From Plantago elongata (taxonomy: Eukaryota; Streptophyta; Magnoliopsida; Lamiales; Plantaginaceae), in NCBI GenBank assembly GCA_036897095.1, contig JAYMSP010001268.1, positions 1-34,173 on the forward strand: DNA of 34,173 bases, written 5' to 3'. The notes under the pieces are model-generated. The model saw only the letters and a list, made by a program, of their open reading frames with translations. It made no database searches and was not told where the DNA came from. How positions within the stretch are numbered: the stretch's first letter is position 1; every line of letters begins with the position of its first letter. A program made the position numbers and the translations under genes. This document shows, in pieces, positions 11,253 through 21,826 of the stretch.

Positions 11253-14200
11253 TAATTTGATGTACCTTGTCTCAATGTTTGCCCTTTTGTAAGTTGATCG
11301 TATACATTTATTTCTTTGTAGATCCACAACTATAGCTATAGTAGAAACAGTTGTCACAAACACTGATAAGTTCTCAGATTTGTCATTACTAACAAAATAT
11401 TGCTTTTAATGAAAGTGAAAGCTCAACTAAGTAATGAGCTAATGGAGTTATAAGTAAATTGAAATTATCGCCTGGAAGTTACATACACTAATTAACAGGT
11501 GTAAAATTAAACATTCGGAGTGTAAATGAACTCACCAAATGGAGTAATAACTAATAAAGGTGAATGTAAGTGTACAGTAAATGGAGAAGTAATTGAAGTG
11601 TAGGTGAAGATTTCAAATAGGTTACAAAAGTAATTAATTAGAAAAAACTCAAAAATATCATTATAAATTCATATATAGGAAACTTAGGTTGTAATTAGAA
11701 GTGAAGAGGTAGATGAATAAAAGCATACTAAACGGTTTTTAGTAACTTTAGGTCGGTTAGTTTGGACTTTTGATGTCCAAAAAATGACATTTTCATTCAT
11801 TTGTAAATTCTCTTCTGAGAATGTCCTATATAGCTAGCTACAAATTGGAATGTAAAACATTATCCCTATAACTAAAAGTATTATAGGTGGTTAGCCTAGT
11901 TAGTATACATGCACATCTATACTACATTATAAGAAACAATAATTATAAATATTTATTCTTACTAAATGAAAGTTACCACAACAAATATATATTAACAAGA
12001 AGGCAAAAATGATAAACTAATGGGGTGCTTATTTTGAAGGTTAGGAAGTGAATTTTAAATATTACATATAAACGTCAGTCTGATAACATTATTGGTGAAT
12101 TACTTGAGGTTGTTAGTGCCCTTCTTGTAATGCGTAGAATTAGCACCAAGTTGGGGCTTAATTTATCGAGAGTCATAGGATTGAAATATATCTCTCGTAG
12201 TCGAGGTGCTCATGTTGTGAAATGTCGTTTATATATACACTTCCAAATTGCAGATTCCCCTCTCATCTTGTCAAACTCTTTTTAAGCCCCCCTATATACT
12301 CACTCTATATCACTATCAACTTCTTATATTTTATTTTAATCCATTTCAATATCATTCCATCATACTTTAAAAGTAATATATCTCATATTTTAGTTCCGCG
12401 ATCTCATACTTAAATTGTTCCATTATCTGCGTTATCTTCTATTCTCTTAATTTAGTCATTCAAATTTACACTTTTATAGCTATTTTAATTATTTATAAGT
12501 TTACTCTTAAATCTCTCTTATAATATATGAATTTGAGCATAAGACAAATGAAGTATATTTAAAATAAAATTCATATATAAAATGTTAGTCGGTATATTTG
12601 ATCTTCCTAGGATACATATTTTAGTTCGTAGTATTTGTATAAAGAAAATTATTGTACATAGATTATATCCTTGTTCAACAAGAGTAAGTTTTCTAAGAAA
12701 CAACTCATAAACATACATAAAAATATAATTTTTTAATATTACAAACTAACCTCAAATAAAAATAAGTAGTTAAATGACACCCAACTAAGGGCAAGCAACT
12801 TTGATATACAAAATGATAAATTACAAAATGATTCCGTTTCTAATGAAATTAACTAAAGACCATTTCTCTTAAGAATTTGTGGTTCAACAAACTTCTAATA
12901 TTATTTAAATAAAACTGAACCGTTAAATACTTAAATATTTAGATAATGTGTATAAAAATATTAGAAAGACTCAGTGATGGCAAGGAAGTAGCAGAAGAAG
13001 TGATGAGAATTAAAGCAAAGGGCACTGCACGTTAAAAGCATGCTCCACCTCATTCACTCCATGTCTTCTTCTCCTTCAACTTAAAGAAAAGTATACTAGT
13101 AACGACTTGGTTCATTTTAAGTGAGGGAAAGGGACAGAGAGAAAGGTGATCAGTTAAGTTATGTGCAACTCAATTCAACAAGATTCGGTTGGCTTCCAAG
13201 CAAACCCATATCCTTTCATTTCTACCATTAAATACATACATACGCATACATCCATATGTATATAAATTGTTTGGAAGATGTGTATATGAATCGGAATTCA
13301 ATTTGAGAATAACGAGCTAAATTTATTAGGGATATCTAATTTTAGGCAAGTGAGTCGATTGGGTTAAGTTGTAAGTTGTGATATTTAAAAACGGATTTGT
13401 ATCCGTGGATACAGATGATCCTATTATTTGTTTGTTGTATAAGTTGTTAATCTTAAGTAATTTATATTAGTATGTATATTAGCTTCACTAGTGTAAGAAT
13501 AGGAAAATTGGGGAATGACTGTGTATATCCACTCCATTTTATGAGGAAATTAACACACTATGCGGAGTGAGATCGAGTTGGTGAGGGTGAGAATGGAGCA
13601 CTCTCTTGTGTACATATGACAACAAACAATTTTATTCATAGTTTTTTCTTAACGTATACGAAGTATAATCAATGTTCATAAGAAGTATAAGCAATTAATG
13701 TTTTCAACAAGTATGGAGCCTGTAGAATCCTTACAAGACAATCTCTATTTCCCAACACAAGTTCGAAACCCATGCAGATCTCACTTCATATATGGGTTGT
13801 GAACTTGTGATCCGTTTGTCTATTGGAAGGGGCATCAAACGAGTTTGTGAATTCAAACGTTGACGACGAATTACTCCATCCAATCCATATTCAATTACTT
13901 TCAAGGTCAAATATGAATTTTAAGAAAAAATACGTAATAAAGTAGATGTTGCATCTGATATATTTTCTTTTGGCCCACAGCCCCACATATAGCCCTTAAA
14001 GTTGATATGAATGTGCAAACTGTCGTTAAATTGATTTGTTGCATGAACTTGAAAGGCATATATATGCATGTATACCCATTGGTGATGGGAAATCACACTA
14101 GTATTGGCAAGTGTCTGGGACGCTAAAACTCCCCCATTTTCAAGTGGGCATTGGAGTGGAATTTGTCACACTAGTGATAGCCTAATGGATAGATAGTGTC

Positions 14201-14480
14201 TCCTTTTTGTACTCTTGGCACCATATATTGTAACTGTCGTGGACAACTTAATTCCTGTGATATTTTTCTTTTTTCTCTTTAAAATTCTATATACTGCTTT
14301 TTCTCTCTACTTCCTCCAAACTTAAAAGCTAGTACTAGAACTTTAGAACAGGAGACGAACAAAAAGGGAAATAAAGGTCTTATGATAAGATATCTCAACT
14401 TTAAATATCTTTTTATACATGAAGTTAATGTTTAGTAAATTTTACTAGGAAGATGTCACACGAGAGGTGTGTATTATATA
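11253..14480. other. AT-rich intergenic DNA, nothing recognised
   Basis: Over 3 kb with no supported gene. Short open frames at 12222-12413 and 12518-12718 are low-complexity AT-rich artefacts. No inverted-repeat element with clear ends was identified. Confidence 0.3.
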
Positions 14481-14732
14481 CTCCAATCCAGGTTTCATTT
14501 TAATTTTTCATAGTCAACGTTTTTAAATTTTGAGTTTGATTTATATGTTTTCATATTTTTAATTATTAAATTTAAAAAATATATAATGTAAATTTAACAT
14601 GTGATTTTTAAGAATATAATTTTTTTATTCTTTTATTAATATTATTTATGAGTTATTTATATATAAAATTTAAAAATATTAATTAAGAAAAGCTAAAATG
14701 GGATAATGAAACTGGAATTAGAGACTAGGGAG
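14481..14732. mobile_element. Stowaway-like MITE
   Basis: A 252-bp element flanked by TA (14479-14480 and 14733-14734). The left end reads CTCCAATCCAGGTTTCATTT. The right end on the complementary strand reads CTCCCTAGTCTCTAATTCC and then AGTTTCATTATCCCATTTT, an inverted match with a small gap. TA target, length and AT-rich core fit Stowaway (Tc1/mariner) MITEs. Confidence 0.6.
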
Positions 14733-15154
14733 TATAAATAACATGATGCTGCAAGAGTAGACGTGCTATAGTTCCAAAGTGTAATGTCTGCCGCCTCAAA
14801 TTATGATAGTAGTAAAATACATGGCCACAAATTATTTGGTGGGCAGCACTTCGATTAGATATATATTCTCTTTCAGCTTGTATAATGCCACATCCTTTCC
14901 TCATTCATATAACAATAACCTGCTTCCATGATTCTGTGGGTGGCAATTGTTGAAACTACACAATCGTAGTATCGGAATGGGAAATGATCTAGTTTTTAGT
15001 TTTCAAAGTTATGAAGCAATTTTGTTTTGTTGAATTGTATCTGATTTGGAGTTAATAAAATGATTCTATGAGATTGTGCATCATGGGCTGAGGTTAAAAT
15101 TTTGATTTTGGGCCCTGCTTGTTAGAATTTTTTGATTGGAGGCCAATGAGAAAG
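14733..15154. other. Intergenic DNA flanking the LINE 3' end
   Basis: AT-rich sequence with no supported gene. The LINE begins at its poly(A) tail, seen as poly-T from 15155. Confidence 0.3.
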
Positions 15155-15443
15155 TTTTTTTTTTCCTTTTAAATAACATATATTACAATACTAAAAAGTG
15201 GGTATAGTAACAACAACTAACTATTAGCCGAATTAACTACGTACAACCGAATCTGAAACATTACTACGAAGCACATGTACAAGCCACGGAGGGCATTGAT
15301 GCCAGATAAACCATCATTGATTATCCTGTTGAATAGCACCCTCAAATAAAGCTTCGGTCCCAAAATGGGGCTCCAACAACCGATAACCACGCTTAGTTAG
15401 CTGATATGCAGTCTAATTGGATTCCATATATACAAGCAAAACA

Positions 15444-18304
15444 CTATAATGTAGGCCTTGTAGAAGAGCAGCAATAGCCGAGGGACCCTGGGGGTTGGAG
15501 GAGCTCCGGACCCTCCTGCATGATCCTGGAAACAAGATTACAAACAATCTGTGAGTCCGTTTGTAAAATAAGGCGAGTAAAATGTAGAGATATTGTTAAG
15601 AGTAAACCCTCCCTAAAAGCTACGAGTTCACCAATATTAATTGTCGTATTTCCCAACCAGCCCGCTTTTGCGGCAATACACAAACCCATAGAATCACGGA
15701 GAATACATGCAAAACCTATGACAGAAGTGTCAGCAGTACGGGTCCCGTCAGTATTGATAGCAATGAGGCCTTTATCCGGCGGGATCCACTTACACTGTAA
15801 CAAAACCAGCCGGCGAGAACGCAAAGGATAAAAAACCTCAAGATATTTAAGAGTAGAGAAAATCAGTCAGAATAAGACGTCGAGGTTGAATAGGCTCATT
15901 ACGGAAAATGAAATGATTATGAGCTTGCCAGAAGTGCCAAATAGTAACCGCAAACCTCAATTGATTAGGGTGATTAATAGGAAAGGAGAAGAGGGCCGAC
16001 AAAAGATAAGGAATCTCTTAATTGTCTTGACAAAAGAAAATACGACGAACCGCCGCAAACCTCGAACAGGAAAAGACAAGGTGTTCAAAAGTCTCCGGAT
16101 TTTGCAAGTCACAAATAACACAATTCGGGGAAGAAAGAAGGGTTTGATGAAAAAGGTGAGCAGAAGTAGGTAACCTGTCATGAAGTGCTTCCCAGAGGAA
16201 AAATTTAATCCGGGGGAATAAATGCAATTGCCAAAGACGGTGCCAAGGCAAAAGAGGAGGAGAGAAAGAACGTTAAGTTAGCTCCAAATAAGTTGCCTTG
16301 ATTGTGAAATCACTGGAATTACCAGCGGTCCAACACAGACGATCCGAAACACATTTGAGAGGGAGAGGAATAGCACAAATGATTGCCCAAATCTCTGGAG
16401 GCATAAGTAGTGCAAGTTTAGATTGATCCCAATGTCCGCCAGTAATAAAGTCGGCTACTAGCTCATTTGAGCCAGGTACTGGTTGTACAAAATTACAAAG
16501 GCGACCCACATGTGTCCAATTATCCATCCAAAAATGCACTGATTTGTCATCATCGATTTCCCAACAAAGAAAAGATTTAAACTGGAGCAAATGACGACAA
16601 AGACATTTCCACAGCCAGCTGGCAGTCGGACTTGTGGCGGAGTCTAAAACTGTTGATGTTGGAAAATACTTAGTTTTAAGAACTCGGGGCCAAAGAGTAT
16701 CCGGCTGAGTAAAAAGTCACCATAATAGTCTAAGCTGGAAGGCTTCATTAAGTCAAGTAAGATTCCTAATCCCAAGCACTTCCGAAATTTTTGGTGAGCA
16801 GACAGTACACCAATTTACTTTAGCTCAGGTTTTTCCCTAGCGCGTTGCATTCCAGGGAAAATGATTATTAATAGAATCTACTTTAGCGAGAGTGTGCGTT
16901 GGAATAGAGGAAAAAGACATAGTAAAACTCGGAATAGCACTCGTAACAGATTGAATAAGAACCGCGCGGCCAGCGTGAGAGAGAAAGCAATTATACCACA
17001 CGTTAATCTGCCCATGAGGGAAGGGATGCCGAGGCATTTGTCCTCTCGCTTATTGTGTGCTTGTGATGAATTGTTTCAAATGAATAGGAGTATTAGACGA
17101 GAACAAAATACGCAATTTTTACCAGCAGACATTATGTCTAGATGTCCTACCATAGGTGGAAAGGCAATCCCGAACCGTACGAACTGAAATACGAGAAGCA
17201 CTACAAAATAACATACAGTCATCCGCGAAGCATAAAATAGGCACCAGGAAACCATTTTGGCAAGTTTTTAAAGCGTGGAGACACTTTGTATCAACTAACT
17301 TGCCTAGTTTGTGAATAAACAATTTCTGACAGAGGATAAACAAATACGGGGATAACGGATCAGCCTCAAGAATACCCCGAGCTGGTTTCCAACAATCAGA
17401 AATATGCCCATTAACTTTAACAGCAAACGAAGCTGTCTGAACACAACGGTGAATCAGAAAACGAATCCAAGGATGAAAGTTATATATGGTCAGGCTAAAT
17501 TCAGAAAAGGCCACTCAAGTCGGTCATAAACCTTTTCAATATCTAACTTGAAGGCGAAAAAGTGATTGGCTGACTTACTCTTCTTATTCATAGTATGAAG
17601 CAATTCATGTGCCATGAAAATATTATCAGAAATTTTATGACCAAGCACAAATTCATTTTGAAAAGGAGAAATTAGGCGGCCAAGGAAAGGCTGGATACGC
17701 TGGACCAATAATTTTGAAAGAATTTTAAACGACACATTACAAAGACTAATGGGCCGAAACTGCTGGGGTTGTTTCGGATTCTCAACTTTGGGAATTAACG
17801 CGATCAAAGTTCGATTAACTTCAGGAGGAAGCTCTCCAATTTCAAAAAAAGGTACGAACAAATGAGCAAACTGAAGGTCCCAGAAGATCCCAATGATGTT
17901 GGTAAAAATAAGCATTAAAGCCGTTTGGCCCAGGAGCTTTGTCCGGACGATGGAAAAACCGCCTCCCGAATCTCGGCATCCCCAAACAGACGAGTCAAAA
18001 TAGCATTATCTTCTTCCGTAAGAGTAGGAACTAATAAAGACTCGAAAGGCCAGATGTCGACCCCGCAAAATTGTGATTGCGTACTAAAGAACTCGTGGAA
18101 AACATGACACATTTGGATAGGCTCAGTAACCCAATTATTATTTATATCCTTAATAGCATGAATATAATTACGATGCTTTTGATGGGAAGCATAAGCATAA
18201 GCATTATCTGTAGCCCTGTTTACAAAACAATGTACTATTTGCAAAAAGAAATTCTGGAAAATTATTTGTTCTTTTACAATTTTTTTCACAACAAAGTTTT
18301 TCAA
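15444..18304 (-). pseudogene. LINE ORF2 remnant: reverse transcriptase, zf-RVT, RNase H
   Basis: Pieces in order: pre-RT segment with AYASHQKHRNYI (17915-18304); RT core with FRPISLCNV, QNEFVLGHKISDN and KLDIEKVYDRLEW (17490-17915); RT with the degraded GILEADPLSPYLF, usually GxxQGDPLSPYLF, and the catalytic FADD box (17119-17514); a thumb region with AGRAVLIQSV (16837-17037); the WMDNW segment (16273-16590) and zf-RVT with FLWEALHDRLPT plus CVIC...H...C (16018-16251); RNase H with INTDG, GELVAFREG and LQTDSQ (15444-15824). The pieces fall in all three minus frames (at least three frame changes), with further in-frame stops, for example between 17119 and 17037. The endonuclease half is missing upstream. 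This is a non-functional copy. Confidence 0.88.
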
Positions 18305-20306
18305 AAAGTATTTTTTTGGTGTTCGGAGTATACTAATGACTATAATTAGGATGTTTCGGTTACACCCCTAGTAATCAATGGCACTCTTCCACTTTCCCAC
18401 TAACCCAGCCACCACTCCATACATGTCCCTCTTACACCTCCTTCTAATACCCTTCGCTTCATCTTCTGTCTTCCCCATCAGCTCCTCTCTTCACCCAAAT
18501 TTCTCCAGTTCACTCAAGTTTTGCTCCACCAAAAATTGTCTGCTAAGGATATATCGGACACACACATCAACAAAGATGAGGTACTGAAGGAACATATTGG
18601 GGGTAAGATGACACACTAGTTACCTAAAGCCAAGCCACCCCTCTTTCGACTGACATCCCTTAGTGTGGTGCTCTATCACTTGGCTGCTACCAACTGGCTT
18701 CCCACAACCAATGTGGCCACCGTCACTTGGGAAATTGTCACGCTCATCTATCGGCTGAAGATGGGCATTCCATTTGACTTCGGGCATCGGGTGTTTGTGC
18801 ACATGGCAAATGTACTGGGTAAAGGTAACTCCATCATACTCCCCTACCCTTCACTGATCTTCAAAATTCTGTTGTCGCAAGGGTTTGTCCCCAAAATGAG
18901 TGAGGAGTTGGTGGAGATTGGGCAGGTCAAGATTCAGCTGGCGTTTATCGATCGGTGGCACTCAGCTCATAGCTGTGATCTTCCTTGGTTCGATGCGGCT
19001 GGGAGCACTGTGGATGATACTGGTTGTGAGGATTCCTAGGGAGGTTTTACATGTTCAACTGGCAAGTATTGATCAACAGATTGAGGGTTTAAGGTTAATG
19101 AGGGCTACTGTGGAGTCTTTGCTTTCAGCACATAAAGGGGGAGTGAATCAACAAGTGCAGGGAGAAGAACATGAAGGAGAGCAAAATGAAGAACAAGCAG
19201 ATCATGATGAGGAACATGTTAGGGTGAACTGAGTACACCCTACTTGTTTTCTGTTTTTGTTTTATTTTGAACTATTTAACAGGGAGTGTTGTTTCCGATG
19301 GTACTTTGGTCTGTAATAACTTTAGGATTCTAACCTTTATGTTTCGTGTCGAACTATGCTATGATCTACTTTATTAAGAGGAAGCATTTTGTATCTTGCA
19401 CTTGTTTTGACAGGATTGTGATGTGAAGAAAGGCAAAGACTAAGGGGGAGAATGTAAGTGTGAGTTTTTCTGTGAGTGTACTAGTTACACTTTGGAATTT
19501 ACTATCTAGTGTACTTAGTACACCAGTACATGTGTATCGACTACACTGGATATATAACTCACACTCCAAGTCCTAATCGAACTTGACTTCGATTAGTACT
19601 GATATAGTTTTTACCTTTATTGAACTAACATAACAAGTTCCATAGTAGTGTATGTCTATTGTGTGCAGGAAATCGAGACATGAGGGATCTTAGAATTCAA
19701 AGGAGATTACAAGTCGAAGTATATATGCTAGGACAAGGACATAGTTGATCAACTGGATAAGAAGAGATCGAATAAGAAGTCAAAGATTGACAGGAATCAA
19801 AACACGAGTCAATGTAGGATTCTGCCCCAATGAAGTCGACTTAAAAAATCTATATAAAGGGCATCTACATTGAAGACAAAATTACGTGTTTCAAGCAAGC
19901 CATTTCCCTAGCATATTTGTTGCACGTATTTTGTCATCAACCTTTTTTCAAGTTTTATCTAGTGATTAGTCCAGAGATTAAGAGCTAGATTAGTACGGTT
20001 GATCTTACATCTACTTGGTTGTTTTTCATCATGTTGTATTGCTATAATATAGCTAGAGTGGTAACCTTGTATTCATTATTCATATAGTGGATACTTTCGA
20101 CTTGAGGCTCGGTGGGTTATCGATATAGATAACCTACTAGAAACGTGTATCTTGTTCCAGTTTATTCCCACTGTCTTTTTTATGTATATAGTTTCTGTCG
20201 AAGCCTTAGGGTGTATCGAATATACTCTTCATTGTTTACAGAAGAGTATAGGCAGTACACATAGTTGAGTTGTAGTAGTTGTCAAAGTATTAAATCCCGG
20301 TCCTCA
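18305..20306 (+). mobile_element. Fragment of an LTR retrotransposon (probably Copia), nested in the LINE
   Basis: A plus-strand 3' portion of an LTR element: an internal coding relic (about 18600-19232), a polypurine tract AAGGGGGAGAA (19442-19452) and a 3' LTR starting TGTAAGTGTGAG (19453). The coding relic contains LAATNWLPTTNVATVTWE and LPYPSLIFKILLSQGF-like words that resemble the plant 'putative transposon protein' (Transposase_32) domain, followed by an acidic, probably coiled-coil tail. In some plant Copia elements an extra ORF sits between pol and the 3' LTR, which would fit. No gag, protease, integrase or reverse transcriptase of this element is in the window and no 5' LTR is seen. 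The element is broken and, lacking an LTR pair, cannot be dated, except that it is younger than the LINE it interrupts. Confidence 0.65.
19453..20306 (+). repeat. 3' long terminal repeat
   Basis: Starts with TG directly after a polypurine tract and contains a promoter-like TATATAAAGG (19851-19860), which would separate U3 from R. The end is either the CA at 20283-20284 or the CA at 20305-20306, where the LINE ORF1 sequence resumes. Length is about 830-855 bp. No second LTR was found in the window. Confidence 0.6.
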
Positions 20307-21227
20307 TACTATTTCAGAATCTTTAGAGGGAACCGGAGCAGACAGACAACCAGAGGAAAGATGCCCAATTGTGCCACATGCAAGGCAAAATGAAGCCTTC
20401 AACTCATAAACCATAGGTTGCAGCCTAGAACCCAACTGAATTTGTGGAAATGAAGGTTGTGTGGTGTCTATTTCAATACAGAGTCGAGCATATCGACTGC
20501 GAGCCGCGAAAATAGTATTGCTATCAATTTTTATCGGACTGCCCAGAAGTTGGCCTATTTTAAACAACACTTTAGGATGGTAGAGCTCAAGGAGAAGGTC
20601 AGGCAGCTGAACCCAAACGTCCATGGTGTCAAGCGAGCCACGAGTAACATCAAACCCAGGACGCCAGCGTTGCAGAACAAGGTTATAATCAAATATGAAC
20701 CAAGGGCCTCCAATCAAAGCAACAAAATAGTCGTCCGATGAGCGGAATTTAACAGCATAACAACCACGAATTAACGGGGTAACTTGGATGCTAGCTGAAC
20801 ACTTCCATATACCACGCCAATGCTTTTCTATAGTGAGAATTGGTTTCTCCAGCCCCATCGTCTGAATTAACAGAGAGTGGCTCAGAGGCGCTGAAAACTC
20901 TTGCAATTCTTCAGAACTATAGGTGAGGAACGAAATCCTAGGGTCTAACTGGGCAACATGTAAATAAGTATCGAATTTGGGGTGTTTATCCATATGTAGG
21001 AACCATGCATCAAAGTACTGATGCGACGATGAACCCTGCTATCGATCTTTATACGAACCAGTAGGAGCCACGGAAGAGACCCCATCAACATCCAGAGAAG
21101 AGGAAGAACTGAGAGTCGTGGCAACCAGCGGTGAACGTTCAACAGATTGAGGCGGTGGATGGTCAGAGAAACAAGGCATCGGTTGCCCTGTTTCTTGGTC
21201 AGCAGGAGAGGATAAACTAGAGAGCAT
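20304..21227 (-). pseudogene. LINE ORF1 remnant (DUF4283 plus zinc knuckle)
   Basis: One reading frame runs from the ATG at 21227 to a TGA at 20304-20306, with a single in-frame TAG at 21039-21041 (codon 63). The N-terminal part is Ser/Pro-rich. The downstream part contains the DUF4283 fold typical of plant LINE ORF1 (GCYAVKFRSSDDYFVALIGG, GPWFIFDYNLVLQRWRPGFD-like words) and a CCHC knuckle CLACGTIGHLSSGC. The usual C-terminal extension is missing. The frame ends where the LTR-element fragment begins, and the terminal TGA may belong to that insertion. The protein would bind LINE RNA; this copy is inactive. Confidence 0.85.
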
Positions 21228-21284
21228 TTTTATTCGTTTTTTAAACTCAAGTCAGTGTTCCCTATTATATGAGGAAATCAATGG

Positions 21285-21479
21285 ATGAATATCCAGATAT
21301 TAATTTACATGTTGGTTATTTGCATTCTCTCAATGTTGCACAACAACCGGATGAGTTGCGGACCTTTACAAGATAATGATGTGCAAATTGAACCAGTAGA
21401 GTCATACTTCAAGCTTGTTGAAAAACTAGCTAGTAATCAATTGCCAAGTCTAGAACTCTCGGTTGAAAAAGTCCTATAG
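21285..21479 (+). pseudogene. Unrecognised coding-like fragment
   Basis: A 64-codon frame whose C-terminal half (DNDVQIEPVESYFKLVEKLA) has a protein-like composition. In another frame the preceding ~90 bases read MDEYPDINLHVGYLHSLNVA, also protein-like. Two adjacent plausible frames suggest a decayed gene or transposon piece with a frame change. I do not recognise the family. It lies between the LINE 5' end and the glucosidase II promoter. Confidence 0.25.
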
Positions 21480-21622
21480 AACACTCTATGACCTCAATAT
21501 ACCTTATTTCGAGTTTGATATAACATAACAACTAAACGTCATTCTTTATCAGAAATAAAAATAAAATACAAGGGGGTTCTTTGTAATTTACACTAATCAA
21601 TCAATGTGGTTGGGTATCCATT

Positions 21623-21665
21623 CCACGTCACACCCTTGAGCCGTTTTGGGCTCCAAACGACGTCA
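21623..21665 (+). promoter_or_regulatory. Paired ACGT bZIP sites upstream of the glucosidase II beta gene
   Basis: CCACGTCA (21623-21630) and the palindrome GACGTC within ACGACGTCA (21657-21665) lie about 160-205 bp upstream of the start codon. CCACGTCA-type sequences are bound by the ER-stress factors bZIP28 and bZIP60 in unfolded-protein-response promoters. The ER function of the downstream gene makes that reading reasonable, but ACGT cores also bind other bZIPs. Confidence 0.4.
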
Positions 21666-21826
21666 TTTCGTTCGTTTTTTCCACATCCACTTCGTTTTGG
21701 TTCTCACAGAATCGATCAATCGGATCGTGAATCTTTACCAGTACAACAAACTAATTGAAAACGATCATCGAATTGGGATTATTGCTTGTAACAGCTTCTT
21801 CATCTGTAGATTAGATTAGGTAGAAG

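Larger units (their letters stand above)
15155..21250 (-). mobile_element. L1-type plant LINE with RNase H domain, decayed, interrupted by an LTR-element fragment
   Basis: A minus-strand non-LTR retrotransposon. The 3' end is marked by a poly-T run (15155-15164, the poly(A) tail read on plus). Going 5' to 3': ORF1 (21227-20304), foreign LTR-element sequence (about 20306-18305), then the reverse-transcriptase half of ORF2 and a terminal RNase H domain (18304-15444). The apurinic endonuclease that should lie between ORF1 and RT is absent, and ORF1 lacks its C-terminal extension. A weak candidate target duplication is ATGAGAAA just before the poly-T versus ATGAGGAAA near 21266; I do not rely on it. 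Several frame changes and in-frame stops make the copy inactive. The domain order matches the common plant L1 lineage with an acquired RNase H. Confidence 0.85.

Noticed and set aside
11253-14480. Hidden host gene in the long AT-rich gap
   Set aside because: No frame with coding character, no splice-linked exon series and no known motif was found on either strand.
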